A DNA stretch of 55,088 nucleotides, taken from Candidatus Aenigmatarchaeota archaeon. GTDB lineage: Archaea > Aenigmatarchaeota > Aenigmatarchaeia > QMZP01 > JAFGSV01. Where the stretch lies: contig JAFGFG010000001.1 of assembly GCA_016931255.1 (NCBI GenBank), positions 94,961 to 150,048 of the forward strand, written 5' to 3'. A program made the translations under genes and the position numbers. Under the pieces are notes generated by a model. That model saw nothing but the letters and a program-made list of their open reading frames with translations. It was not told the origin of the DNA and did not search any database. Position 1 is the stretch's first letter. Every line of letters starts with the position of its first letter. Of the stretch, positions 17,596-25,844 are shown one piece after another.

Positions 17596-18033
17596 TCACA
17601 GTGTTTTTATTCCGGAAAAGCCCGCTTTTTGGAGAATTTTCAGCAATTTCCCCGCAGAAGATGCGACCGCTGGTGACATCTCTTCCCCTGTCTCCATGCT
17701 TTCAGGCTGTATGCCGATGAACAGAATTTTTCCTGCGTGCTTCTCAAGCTCGCTGACAAGAAAATGAAGTGAAAGGCTGTGCGTACTGTCAACCTCTGAG
17801 TTGAGCCTGTTCTTGGATATCAGTCTTATTTCACCGGGTTCGAGTTCCATTTCAGTGGCATCCACGAGAACCAGCAGCTCTGGCTTCTCACGCTTTATCA
17901 CGCCAAGGAAATTCTCAGGCACAGTCTCGCAGTTTATGCTTTTCCATCCTTTTGCGGAAAAACGCTTTGCTATGAAAACACCTGCTGCGTCATCGCCGTT
18001 TATCTCATTGCCTATTCCCATAAGGATGTTCAT
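17596..18033 (-). CDS. hycI: Hydrogenase maturation endopeptidase, HycI type
   Basis: 145 residues from the ATG at 18033. The family opening MGIGNEINGDDAAG supplies the nickel-sensing N9 and D14, and VLVDATEME holds the second acidic ligand. Such peptidases remove the C-terminal tail of a [NiFe] large subunit after nickel insertion. HycI acts on group 4 enzymes, so MbhL with its 33-residue tail is the expected substrate (inference). A minus-strand TATA-like CTTATTAAG about 25 nt upstream supports this start; a longer frame to 18078 would overlap hypA. Confidence 0.85.
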   Translation of the reverse strand: MNILMGIGNEINGDDAAGVFIAKRFSAKGWKSINCETVPENFLGVIKREKPELLVLVDATEMELEPGEIRLISKNRLNSEVDSTHSLSLHFLVSELEKHAGKILFIGIQPESMETGEEMSPAVASSAGKLLKILQKAGFSGIKTL

Positions 18034-18064
18034 AAAAAGAATTGCGGATGCGCTTAATAAGATG

Positions 18065-18445
18065 CTACTCAGTGACATTTATCTTCTTCAGGATGACTTC
18101 ATTCCCGCTGGTTATCTCGTAGCCGTCTGACCTGCATTCCGGGCATTTCATCGTGAATATTCCCTGATGCATGAGGTCGTGGTCGTTTTCATGTTCATTA
18201 ACAGCGCCTTCATAACCGCAGCTGCATTTTATCATAGGGTCAATCTTTTCTATGTCAGCAGAGACCTTCAGCTTCTTTCCGAATTCCTGCTGGAGAAACT
18301 CCTTTAACCAGAACCCGACCTGTGAAGTGTCATGGAACCTCAGTGAGCCTACATCCATTTCGATGCTTATGCTTTTCGGCTTCCTGCCTTCAAGCTTTGA
18401 TATCACCTCATCGGCGACCATCTGGGCTACTGACATGTCATGCAT
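18065..18445 (-). CDS. hypA: Hydrogenase nickel incorporation protein HypA
   Basis: 126 residues. It begins MHD, with the essential His2 that binds nickel. The zinc domain has CSCGYEG and CPECRSDGYE; the first pair is C-x-C rather than the usual C-x-x-C. HypA delivers nickel with HypB, which is not in the window. The start at 18445 is forced by the need for Met-His at the N-terminus. Upstream there is a palindrome-like GTGATGTCAC at 18465-18474 and a TATA box shared with the divergent gene. Confidence 0.92.
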   Translation of the reverse strand: MHDMSVAQMVADEVISKLEGRKPKSISIEMDVGSLRFHDTSQVGFWLKEFLQQEFGKKLKVSADIEKIDPMIKCSCGYEGAVNEHENDHDLMHQGIFTMKCPECRSDGYEITSGNEVILKKINVTE

Positions 18446-18464
18446 AAAATCACTTGTACTAAAA

Positions 18465-18486
18465 GTGATGTCACATGTTATAAAAC
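18465..18486. promoter_or_regulatory. Divergent promoter of hypA and the 312-residue gene, with possible operator
   Basis: GTTATAAAAC at 18477-18486 lies 26 nt before the plus-strand ATG at 18507 and serves hypA on the other strand with a short leader. Next to it GTGATGTCAC (18465-18474) is an inverted repeat, and CACTT...AAGTG (18451-18467) is a second one; either could be a regulator site for the hydrogenase maturation genes. Confidence 0.45.
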
Positions 18487-18506
18487 TTTCTGTTGTAAAC
18501 ACAGGT

Positions 18507-19445
18507 ATGTGGAACCTAGGAAGGAACCAGGAAATGATACCCGACGAGCTCAGGGAAATCTATACACCTCTTCAGATACACATACCTGATTCCGTATACG
18601 GGAACAACAACACATGGATGGGTCATGCGATAAATCCTCAGAGAGAAGACGTGAGCATCCCGATAGGCGCGGTTTATTATTCACTCTGGGGAAACAGGTA
18701 TGCTGAAAAGAATGGTACATCGCATGTCAATATCATAGTCGATGACCCCCTCATCCATGACGAGATACCTGAGAAACTGGTCCGTGAGAAATCAGAAATA
18801 AAAATGGATAAACTTGAAAAGATAAAAGACCATTTCAGTCTCGGAAGCACTGAAAATATGAGATGGGATTTCTTCAAGGAATGCAACGGCGACTACTGTG
18901 AAGACTATGCAAGAAGGTTTGAGAGTATTACACAATACATCAAGTCTAACCCGGAATTCGCTGAAAAAATAAAGAGTGAATGCATACCTGACAAATATAG
19001 GAATTTCCCGAACAGCATGAGGTATATAATCGATGAGATGACTGCGGTGCTTACAATGACTGATACAGGTTACGCACTGCGCTTCGGCCACCTTCCTGAG
19101 AAAAGCCTTGACAGAAGGATATGGGAAATCGTGGATGACAGCGAATTCAGGGAATTCGTGGATGTGATGCCCGGTGTTATATACCTTCGCGGTGACTATT
19201 CACTCAGTTCGCAGGACTACAAGAACAAGATTCTTCCTCCTTCAAAGGAATGGGATCCGAAAAGAAGGATAACGCTTAACGACAATATAAGCGAAGTACG
19301 TGAAAAGGTAGAGTCTTCCACAAAGTTCTATCGGGGATGGCTCAAATCCATACTGAATCTTGCGGATCTGGATATCAGTAATATTGATACGGGCAACCTG
19401 GCTGATGCAGTCTATGAGGGCCTGATACAACCGCTTCAGAAGTAA
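18507..19445 (+). CDS. Uncharacterised protein next to hydrogenase genes
   Basis: 312 residues, soluble, no family recognised. Notable are the N-terminal segment around YGNNNTWMGHAINP and two cysteines in ECNGDYCEDYARR. The frame stays open upstream into hypA, but the ATG at 18507 is 26 nt from a TATA box, so I take that as the start. It lies between hypA and hydB, which makes a hydrogenase-linked role possible but unproven. Confidence 0.72.
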   Translation: MWNLGRNQEMIPDELREIYTPLQIHIPDSVYGNNNTWMGHAINPQREDVSIPIGAVYYSLWGNRYAEKNGTSHVNIIVDDPLIHDEIPEKLVREKSEIKMDKLEKIKDHFSLGSTENMRWDFFKECNGDYCEDYARRFESITQYIKSNPEFAEKIKSECIPDKYRNFPNSMRYIIDEMTAVLTMTDTGYALRFGHLPEKSLDRRIWEIVDDSEFREFVDVMPGVIYLRGDYSLSSQDYKNKILPPSKEWDPKRRITLNDNISEVREKVESSTKFYRGWLKSILNLADLDISNIDTGNLADAVYEGLIQPLQK

Positions 19446-19514
19446 ATCACCTGAACGACATTACCTGAAGAACAAATTTATGCAGGCCTCCCAACTATTA
19501 GTATTGGGATTCTG

Positions 19515-20531
19515 ATGACGCAAGATTCTTACTATTTCATCGAGAAGAAAGACCTTCAGGGATTCATAGATGCGCTGACCTTGAAGATGTCCGTTTTTGC
19601 GCCAGTCAGGAAAGGCCGCGGGTTCAGGTTCGAGAAGCTGAAAAATAAGCAGAAACTCGACCTTAATGGATATATCAATACGGAATTTCCACCAAAATCC
19701 ATACTCATGCCCGAAGGCGAGGCACTTGTCAGATACAAGGAAAGCATGATATGCGAGGTTTTTGATGATGTAAAAAAGGCTGTGTTTGCCATAAGGCCGT
19801 GCGATGTGCATGCTATGCTTCTTCTGGACAAGGTCATGATGGGTCACGGAGACATAGAAGAGCACTATGAAGCAAGAAGAAAGAACCTGATTGTCATAGC
19901 AATGAACTGCACTGAAGCAGGTGAAAACTGCTTCTGTGAATCCATGGAGACTGACAGGCTATATGGCGGATTCGACCTTCTTTTCACTGAAAATGGAAAC
20001 GGCTATCATGTCGAAGCAGGAAGCGAAGAAGGCAAGAAGATTATCGATGATTCGGCAAAACTGTTCAGGAAATCCAGCGGAATGCCCGCAAAGACGAAGC
20101 CCGGATGCACCAAGAAGATAGATACAGCCGGACTTCCTGAGATTATGAAGAAAGCTGCCAATAGCAGCATCTGGGAGGACACTGCAAAGCGATGCCTTTC
20201 GTGCGCTTCCTGCACATTTGTCTGCCCTACATGCTATTGCTTCAGCCTGAAGCACGAGCCTGATGTCACTGACCTGAAAAATGGTGAAGTAAAGAGAGAG
20301 ATGGATTACTGCATGCTTCTGAGGTTCTCTAAGGTTGCCGGAGATTATGTCTTCAGGCAGCACAGGACTGAGAGGGTCAAGCAGTTCTTCTACCACAAGC
20401 TGGTTTACGGTCTTGAGAATGAAGGGAAGAACCACTGCGTCGGATGCGGCCGCTGCATAACCGAATGCATGGCAGGGATAGACATAACCGAGGAAGCTGC
20501 GAAAGTGAGGAAGAAATATGCCAAAGTCTGA
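19515..20531 (+). CDS. hydB: Sulfhydrogenase I beta subunit (Fe-S)
   Basis: 338 residues, of the family shared with anaerobic sulfite reductase subunit A. Two C-terminal [4Fe-4S] motifs are seen: CLSCASCTFVCPTC near residue 230 and CVGCGRCITEC near residue 312. In the group 3b enzyme of Pyrococcus this subunit carries electrons between the flavin subunit and the hydrogenase core. First gene of the hydBGDA operon, in the same order as Pyrococcus. TATA AAATTTATG lies about 35 nt upstream. Confidence 0.93.
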   Translation: MTQDSYYFIEKKDLQGFIDALTLKMSVFAPVRKGRGFRFEKLKNKQKLDLNGYINTEFPPKSILMPEGEALVRYKESMICEVFDDVKKAVFAIRPCDVHAMLLLDKVMMGHGDIEEHYEARRKNLIVIAMNCTEAGENCFCESMETDRLYGGFDLLFTENGNGYHVEAGSEEGKKIIDDSAKLFRKSSGMPAKTKPGCTKKIDTAGLPEIMKKAANSSIWEDTAKRCLSCASCTFVCPTCYCFSLKHEPDVTDLKNGEVKREMDYCMLLRFSKVAGDYVFRQHRTERVKQFFYHKLVYGLENEGKNHCVGCGRCITECMAGIDITEEAAKVRKKYAKV

Positions 20532-21357
20532 CAGGCACACATACAAGCCGGTACCGGCTGAAGTGGTCAGGATAATAGACGAAGCTCCGGGCATAAAGAC
20601 GTTCAGGCTAAGATTTGAACGTCCGGGAGACAGGAAGAGGTTTGATTTCCTTCCGGGCCAGTTCGGGCTGTTCTCCCTCATGGGAATAGGCGAGGCCACT
20701 TTTTCGATGTGCTCGTCCCCGAGGGAGGAGGAAATCGAAATAAGCGTCAGGAATGTCGGCAATACAACCGATGCAATGTTCACGATGAAGAAGGGAGACC
20801 TTATCGGAGTGAGAGGCCCGTACGGGAAAGGATTTCCTCTTGATGTTGTAAAAGGAAAGGATGTTGTCATAGTTGCAGGGGGAATAGGATTTCCGCCGCT
20901 CGTTTCTGTTCTCGAGTACCTTCTGTTCAGAAGAAAGGACTACGGGAAGATATGGGTTATCTACGGCGTAAAGACTGTTGATGACATAGTCTACCGGTAC
21001 AAAGGACCCAGATGGAGAAAGCACAAAGACGTGACCATAACAACAACAGTTGAGAAGAAATGCAGGGAATGGAACGGATGCACAGGGATGGTCACTGACC
21101 ATATAAGGAAGCTGAAGATAAATCCTGCGAACACAGCGGGATTTTCTTGCGGCCCTCCGGTTATGCTTAAGTTCGTGTCAGAAGAATTCCAGAAGCTCGG
21201 AATTGAGCCTGAGAACATACACCTCTCACTCGAAAGGATGATGCAGTGCGGAATAGGAAAGTGCGGCCACTGCAACATTGGCGACAAGTATGTCTGCAGG
21301 GATGGCCCTGTCTTCAGTCTGGCTGAACTGAGAAGGATGCAGGAGGACGTATGGTGA
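20518..21357 (+). CDS. hydG: Sulfhydrogenase I gamma subunit (FAD/NAD(P)-binding)
   Basis: 279 residues, ferredoxin-NADP reductase fold related to PyrK: flavin site FSMCSSPREEE, GVRGPYGKGF, GGGIGFPPL, then CGPPVMLKF and the [2Fe-2S] loop CGIGKCGHCNIG with a fourth cysteine before RDGPVF. It exchanges electrons with NAD(P)H. It overlaps hydB by 14 nt and hydD by 7 nt. Confidence 0.93.
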   Translation: MPKSDRHTYKPVPAEVVRIIDEAPGIKTFRLRFERPGDRKRFDFLPGQFGLFSLMGIGEATFSMCSSPREEEIEISVRNVGNTTDAMFTMKKGDLIGVRGPYGKGFPLDVVKGKDVVIVAGGIGFPPLVSVLEYLLFRRKDYGKIWVIYGVKTVDDIVYRYKGPRWRKHKDVTITTTVEKKCREWNGCTGMVTDHIRKLKINPANTAGFSCGPPVMLKFVSEEFQKLGIEPENIHLSLERMMQCGIGKCGHCNIGDKYVCRDGPVFSLAELRRMQEDVW

Positions 21358-22100
21358 AGCCGAAAGTCGCATTCTTTGGCATGACATCATGTAAGGGCTG
21401 TTATTTTCAGCTGCTGCTCGCCAATGAGAAGCTTCCGGCGATATTCGGGAGCATAGACATCGTTGACTTCTGGATGCTGAATGAGAAGCCAAAGGACGAT
21501 GACATGTATGACATCGCATTCATAGACGGCGCCGTGTCCAACCACGAGAATGCCGAACTGGTCAGGAATGTCAGGGAACGGTCGAAATACGTGATAGCAT
21601 TCGGGACATGCGCCTGCCACGGTGGCATACCCGCAGTGAGAAATCCTGACGAAAGGAAGCACAGTGCTTATCATAAACTCGTCTACGGGAAGGACATCAA
21701 AGTGAAGTCGTACCCGCATGCAGACCCTGTAAGCAGGCACATACATGTTGATTATGAGATGACAGGATGCCCGATAAACGAGCGGGAGGCTGTGGAAGTC
21801 ATAAGGGATTTGCTTCTCGGAAAAAAGCCTGTAGCACCCGATTATCCCGTATGCGTTGACTGCAAGAAGGCCGGCGTCTCGTGCCTTTTCAAGGAAGGCA
21901 CACTCTGCATGGGACCTGTTACAAGAGCCGGATGCAATGCGCCGTGCCCCGCCAGCAGGACTGCATGCGACGGATGCAGGGGACCGCTTCCCGATGCCAA
22001 CTGGAATGAAATGGAGAAACTGATGAAGGAGCATGGAATAGAAAAGAAGACAATGAATATGATGCTCGGCAAATATACAGGAGGGAAGATGGCAAAATGA
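21351..22100 (+). CDS. hydD: Sulfhydrogenase I delta subunit ([NiFe] hydrogenase small subunit)
   Basis: 249 residues of the hydrogenase small-subunit family. The proximal cluster begins with C14/C17 in MTSCKGCYFQ, continues with FGTCACHGG, and the C-terminal third has the cysteine-rich medial/distal region (CVDCKKAGVSCLF, CNAPCP, CDGCRG). Together with HydA it makes the hydrogenase core. Confidence 0.93.
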   Translation: MVKPKVAFFGMTSCKGCYFQLLLANEKLPAIFGSIDIVDFWMLNEKPKDDDMYDIAFIDGAVSNHENAELVRNVRERSKYVIAFGTCACHGGIPAVRNPDERKHSAYHKLVYGKDIKVKSYPHADPVSRHIHVDYEMTGCPINEREAVEVIRDLLLGKKPVAPDYPVCVDCKKAGVSCLFKEGTLCMGPVTRAGCNAPCPASRTACDGCRGPLPDANWNEMEKLMKEHGIEKKTMNMMLGKYTGGKMAK

Positions 22101-23386
22101 GCCACAAGAGCTACGCGCTTAGCTGCATGACAAAGGTCGAGGGACACGCAAAGCTTGAGGTAGAGATGGACGGAAACAAAGTGAAGAAAGCCGAAATAGC
22201 CGTATTCGAGCCGTCCAGATATTTCGAGCACATGGTAAGGGGAAAGCCTTTCGACATGGTTCCCACAATATCACAGAGGATATGCGGCATATGCTCAGTG
22301 ATTCATACAGTGACATCCATAAAGGCTGTTGAGAATGCGATAGGCGTGAAGGCGTCCCAGGAAACGCATGACCTCAGGAGGCTGCTTCTTCATGCAAGCA
22401 ACATACACAGCCACACAGCGCATCTTTTCTTCTTCGCCGCTCCTGACTACCTCGGCGTCGGCGATGTCATGGAGATAGCGCGGAAAAACAGGGACAAGAT
22501 GGAACTGGCCATAAGGCTTCAGAAGATATCCTCAGGCATAGTCAGGAAAATCGGCGGAAGGCCGCTTCATCCTGTGAACTGCCGCGTCGGCTACTTCAAT
22601 TCAGTTCCTGACAAATCGATGGTAACAGAACTCATGTCCGATTTCAGGGATCTGAAGAAGCTCTCCACGGAAGCTGCTGAACTATTCTTCTCATTCAGAT
22701 ACCCGGATTTCGAGAATCCGACGAACTATCTCTCGGTCAAAGAGAAGAATTCATACGACTTGTATGAAGGCGATATAGGCGTTCTTGGCGAAAAGGGGTT
22801 CAAGGTGAAAGATTATCAGAAGCATCTGGAAGAGGAGACCATCTACAGGTCAACTGCCAAATACGCAAGATATGACGGAAAACCGTACATGACAGGAGCG
22901 CTTGCAAGGCTGAACATAATGGGTGACAGGCTATCAAAATCAGCCAGGTCAATTGTCAGGAAGCATAAGCTAAAACTGCCTAATTTCTCGACATTCACTA
23001 ACAATATCTCCCAGGCTGTGGAAATGGTGCATTTCTGCGACCGCGCATTAGAAGTGCTGTCCAAGTATGAGAAGACAGGTTTCAGGGAGGAAAAGCGTAA
23101 AATAAAGCCCAGGGGAGGTGAAGGGATAGCCGCCTGCGAGGCGCCGAGGGGAACACTGATACATCATTACAAATTCGATTCGAAAGGCATATGCACTTAT
23201 GCAAACATAATGACACCCACATGCCAGAATGTCAGGAACATGGAATCCGACATGCAGAAATGGATGCCGGAGCTGATAAAGAAGAATGACGAGAAGGTCA
23301 AGCACAGCCTTGAGATGCTCATCAGGGCGTATGACCCATGCTTCTCGTGCTCCACGCATTTCCTGAATTTTAACCTCAAAAGATGA
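22097..23386 (+). CDS. hydA: Sulfhydrogenase I alpha subunit ([NiFe] hydrogenase large subunit, group 3b)
   Basis: 429 residues with both nickel-binding pairs, C63/C66 in RICGICSVIH and C415/C418 in DPCFSCSTH. An eight-residue tail follows H421, the usual cleavage point in this class. The enzyme oxidises or forms H2 with NAD(P)(H) and, in Pyrococcus, can reduce polysulfide. The peptidase gene that ends 2 nt away on the other strand is the probable processing enzyme. Confidence 0.94.
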   Translation: MSHKSYALSCMTKVEGHAKLEVEMDGNKVKKAEIAVFEPSRYFEHMVRGKPFDMVPTISQRICGICSVIHTVTSIKAVENAIGVKASQETHDLRRLLLHASNIHSHTAHLFFFAAPDYLGVGDVMEIARKNRDKMELAIRLQKISSGIVRKIGGRPLHPVNCRVGYFNSVPDKSMVTELMSDFRDLKKLSTEAAELFFSFRYPDFENPTNYLSVKEKNSYDLYEGDIGVLGEKGFKVKDYQKHLEEETIYRSTAKYARYDGKPYMTGALARLNIMGDRLSKSARSIVRKHKLKLPNFSTFTNNISQAVEMVHFCDRALEVLSKYEKTGFREEKRKIKPRGGEGIAACEAPRGTLIHHYKFDSKGICTYANIMTPTCQNVRNMESDMQKWMPELIKKNDEKVKHSLEMLIRAYDPCFSCSTHFLNFNLKR

Positions 23387-23387
23387 A

Positions 23388-23768
23388 TCATTTTAGTTGG
23401 TCTTCCAGTTCCTTTCTGACGTCATCGGCGACATCTTCCGCTTTCGAACCGAATGGTATGCCTATTATCCGCACTTTCAGGGGCCATCCCATTTCCTTCA
23501 TTATCTTCAGGTGCGTGCCGAGGTCAAGGTCATGCGCGCTCATGCTCCTGAAATAAGAAAATGCCTCAATGTCCATGAAGACTGAGACCTTCTCGATTCC
23601 CTTTACGACGTCGACGATTACGACTTCGCCCTCCTCGGGTATGTCATATACGCTTTCGCATCTCAGAAGCTCCGCCTTTCCCTTCATCTTGGGCTTCAGC
23701 AGCTCCATCACCCTGAAGGCTGTTTCATCCCCGGAGACCTCGCTGCCGAAGAAAATCACTTTTTTCAT
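23388..23768 (-). CDS. Hydrogenase maturation endopeptidase (second type)
   Basis: 126 residues starting MKKVIFFGSEVSGDETAF. D14/E15 match the nickel-binding acid of the HybD/FrcD class, although the usual Asn after the first Gly is Ser here. H in the SAHDLDLGTHLK segment matches the third ligand, and VRIIGIPFG is a family C-terminal motif. It lies end-to-end with hydA, so HydA is its likely substrate. The frame stays open far upstream, but that part is antisense to hypC and its neighbour and is not coding. Confidence 0.82.
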   Translation of the reverse strand: MKKVIFFGSEVSGDETAFRVMELLKPKMKGKAELLRCESVYDIPEEGEVVIVDVVKGIEKVSVFMDIEAFSYFRSMSAHDLDLGTHLKIMKEMGWPLKVRIIGIPFGSKAEDVADDVRKELEDQLK

Positions 23769-23850
23769 TGTAAACAATTGGATGCCATCAGACATAAGTT
23801 TGTTTGCCCGGAGGAATCTTACTTTTATTAACAACTGGCCAATAATGGTT

Positions 23851-24012
23851 ATGTGCCTCGCTCTCATAGGAAAGGTGCTCAGCGTGCGCGGAAAGAAGGC
23901 TGTGATAGACTTCGAAGGTGTGGAAAGGGAAGCGAGCGCGGAGTTCATAAAGCCTGAAGTCGGGGACAGTGTAATGGTTTTCAATGACATCATACTGGAG
24001 AAGGTGGAATAA
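23851..24012 (+). CDS. hypC: Hydrogenase assembly chaperone HypC (short form)
   Basis: 53 residues beginning MCLALIGKV, the HypC signature in which Cys2 becomes N-terminal and binds the Fe(CN)2CO unit and HypD. Start at 23851 is required for this Cys; an in-frame ATG six bases earlier would bury it. TATA-like TTTTTATTA lies 25 nt upstream, so the mRNA is probably leaderless. Shorter than most HypC (about 75-90): the C-terminal helix is absent. It overlaps the next gene by one base. Confidence 0.9.
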   Translation: MCLALIGKVLSVRGKKAVIDFEGVEREASAEFIKPEVGDSVMVFNDIILEKVE

Positions 24013-24539
24013 TGGAATTCAAAGTGCTTCCGATAAAGAACAGGGACCTTTTTCTCAGGTACGCGGTTCCGTGCGGCGATGTTCTTGTGAGAAGAGGGGA
24101 GCTTGACAAAAAGCTTCTGGATGAAATGGGAAACGCTGTCAGGAGCGGAAGGGACGTTGACTTTCCGATAGAAGACAAGTTCAAGGTGGCTTCGAGGATG
24201 TGCACCATACTGGCGAAGAGGATGCAGAAGGATGTCATAGATGATGAAGTCATACGAAAATACTTTCTCGTGGAGCACGAAAAGGCCATACTGTGGAGAA
24301 AGCAGATAAAGCCTGACATAGATGTCCGGGAATGCAAGGTATATGCGGGGAAGGTCAGAAAAATCGAGGACAACCGCGCCCTTGTCCATACACCACTCGG
24401 TGAGATAATGCTAAGGACAGACTTCAGGGAAGGGCTGAAGCTGAAGGAAGGCGACTGGATCAGCAAGCATTACGGATACATCTCAGAGAAGCTCAGCCAG
24501 AACCATGTCTCAGCCATGCATAAGAAGGATCGTGTATGA
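24012..24539 (+). CDS. Two-domain protein with internal HypC-like domain
   Basis: 175 residues. Residues 108-162 resemble HypC: CKVYAGKV has the same spacing as the N-terminal CLxxxGKV of HypC, then NRALVHTPLGE, EGDWISKHYG and ISEKL follow the HypC beta barrel. C108 would be the counterpart of the HypC Cys2, but it is internal here. Residues 1-100 are an unrecognised domain with helical segments and two further cysteines (C21, C64). It is joined to hypC by a one-base overlap, so a role in Fe(CN)2CO assembly or in holding a large subunit is likely (inference). Confidence 0.75.
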   Translation: MEFKVLPIKNRDLFLRYAVPCGDVLVRRGELDKKLLDEMGNAVRSGRDVDFPIEDKFKVASRMCTILAKRMQKDVIDDEVIRKYFLVEHEKAILWRKQIKPDIDVRECKVYAGKVRKIEDNRALVHTPLGEIMLRTDFREGLKLKEGDWISKHYGYISEKLSQNHVSAMHKKDRV

Positions 24540-25012
24540 AGCTTTCTTACATAAAGGGCCTGACATTCGGGCTGACTTCGGGGATAATAACAACGCTCGG
24601 CCTCATGGTCGGGCTTAATTCAAGCACCGGCTCAACGCTGGCTGTCATAGGCGGGATACTGATAATAGCTATCTCTGACGCTCTTTCCGATGCTTTCGGC
24701 ATGCATATATCGGAAGAGTCGGAAGCGAAGCACACGCCGAAAGAGATATGGGAATCGACACTCGCGACATTCCTGTCCAAGTTCATATTTGCGTGCACCT
24801 TCATAGTACCCGTCCTGATGTTTCCTCTTAATACAGCCATGCTGGTCAGCATCGCGTGGGGCATGCTCCTGATAACAGTCCTGAGCTACATCGTCGGAAA
24901 GGATGAGAAACAGAACACCTTTTTGGTTGTCGGGGAGCACTTGGGTATAACAATTTTCGTTGTCCTTGTCGCGAACTACACCGGACTCATGATTGCATCA
25001 GTATTCGCCTAG
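24536..25012 (+). CDS. VIT1/CCC1-like small membrane protein
   Basis: 158 residues with five predicted membrane helices. The first part, GLTFGLTSGIITTLGLMVGL followed by ISDALSDAFGMHISEES, resembles the vacuolar iron transporter (VIT1/CCC1) family, which moves Fe2+ or Mn2+. It overlaps the HypC-like gene by ATGA, so iron supply to hydrogenase assembly is a possible role (inference). The stop shares CTAG with the convergent gene. Confidence 0.72.
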   Translation: MKLSYIKGLTFGLTSGIITTLGLMVGLNSSTGSTLAVIGGILIIAISDALSDAFGMHISEESEAKHTPKEIWESTLATFLSKFIFACTFIVPVLMFPLNTAMLVSIAWGMLLITVLSYIVGKDEKQNTFLVVGEHLGITIFVVLVANYTGLMIASVFA

Positions 25013-25380
25013 ATGTCAACAGAGCAGCTGCTTCCGTCATAGCATACGGGATTTATCTGGAGCTGCACATAAAGCACGATGAAATAGAATGTGATAATTG
25101 TTGATATTACGACAACCGATGTCATGAAGAGGCTGAAGTTCTTCTCGCTGCTGAACCATCTTCCAAGACGGACCATCCTGTGCCTGGTGAGCCATGTGCT
25201 CAGTGCAAGCCGCATGCGGTTGTCGAAGGACACAGCACATTTCTTGCCGCGGAGCTTGTCCGTGAAGCATATCCAGCCTTCCCTGATGTACCGCCGGTAC
25301 TTGGGAAAGAAAATGCCTGCTATGCCGAAGTACACAAGCAGTCCAAGACACGGAAGGCAAAAGAGAACCATATTAATCAC
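25009..25380 (-). CDS. Membrane protein of unknown function
   Basis: 123 residues with an N-terminal membrane helix, a basic central part with conserved-looking Trp and Cys, and a second helix near residue 95 followed by a short tail with CYDGSSC. No family recognised. It overlaps the upstream lipoprotein gene by ATGA and belongs to the iscS operon. Stops in CTAG shared with the convergent gene. Confidence 0.65.
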   Translation of the reverse strand: MINMVLFCLPCLGLLVYFGIAGIFFPKYRRYIREGWICFTDKLRGKKCAVSFDNRMRLALSTWLTRHRMVRLGRWFSSEKNFSLFMTSVVVISTIITFYFIVLYVQLQINPVCYDGSSCSVDI

Positions 25381-25844
25381 TGAAGTATCTCCACTGAAAT
25401 CGTATCACTGTCTATTATGTCACTGTTATAAACGCTTACCTCGAATGTGTAGTTTCCGGGAGTTATGCCGCCGCATACATTACATCTCGGAAGCGTGTAC
25501 TCCAGACTGAATAGATTCTCTCCCGGAACCATGTCAACTGCCTTCACAATCGACATCTTGCCGTTTATGCCGTAAGCCTTCAGTTCAAGTCCCTCAGCGG
25601 CGATATCAGAAAGTAGTGTGACATTGAATCTCATCACCTCAGCGGAATGGTAAACATTTTTTTCAATAGATATGCCGGCGATTGAAATGCCGCTGTAGTC
25701 CGCAGGCGAATCAGCTACAGTAATCTCAGCCTGAAAGGACTGTTCGTTAAAACCCGTCTCATTGGCAACAGCACCACTGTCATGATATGTTGTGCATCCT
25801 GAAGACAGGAGCAGTAATATGAATGCTGCAGCGAATGCTTTCAT
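25377..25844 (-). CDS. Predicted lipoprotein
   Basis: 155 residues. The N-terminal helix ends in LLLLSSGC, a lipobox, so the protein is probably anchored outside the cell by a lipid on C17. The rest looks like a beta-sandwich with PRCNVCGG near residue 120, a CxxC that might bind metal. No family recognised. Overlaps both neighbours by 4 nt. Confidence 0.68.
   Translation of the reverse strand: MKAFAAAFILLLLSSGCTTYHDSGAVANETGFNEQSFQAEITVADSPADYSGISIAGISIEKNVYHSAEVMRFNVTLLSDIAAEGLELKAYGINGKMSIVKAVDMVPGENLFSLEYTLPRCNVCGGITPGNYTFEVSVYNSDIIDSDTISVEILQ

Noticed and set aside
18252-18506. Upstream extension of the 312-residue gene
   Set aside because: It is antisense to hypA; the TATA box and ATG at 18507 fit better.
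23769-24389. Minus-strand extension of the second peptidase gene to 333 codons
   Set aside because: Only the part from 23768 resembles the peptidase family. The rest is antisense to hypC and the HypC-like gene.
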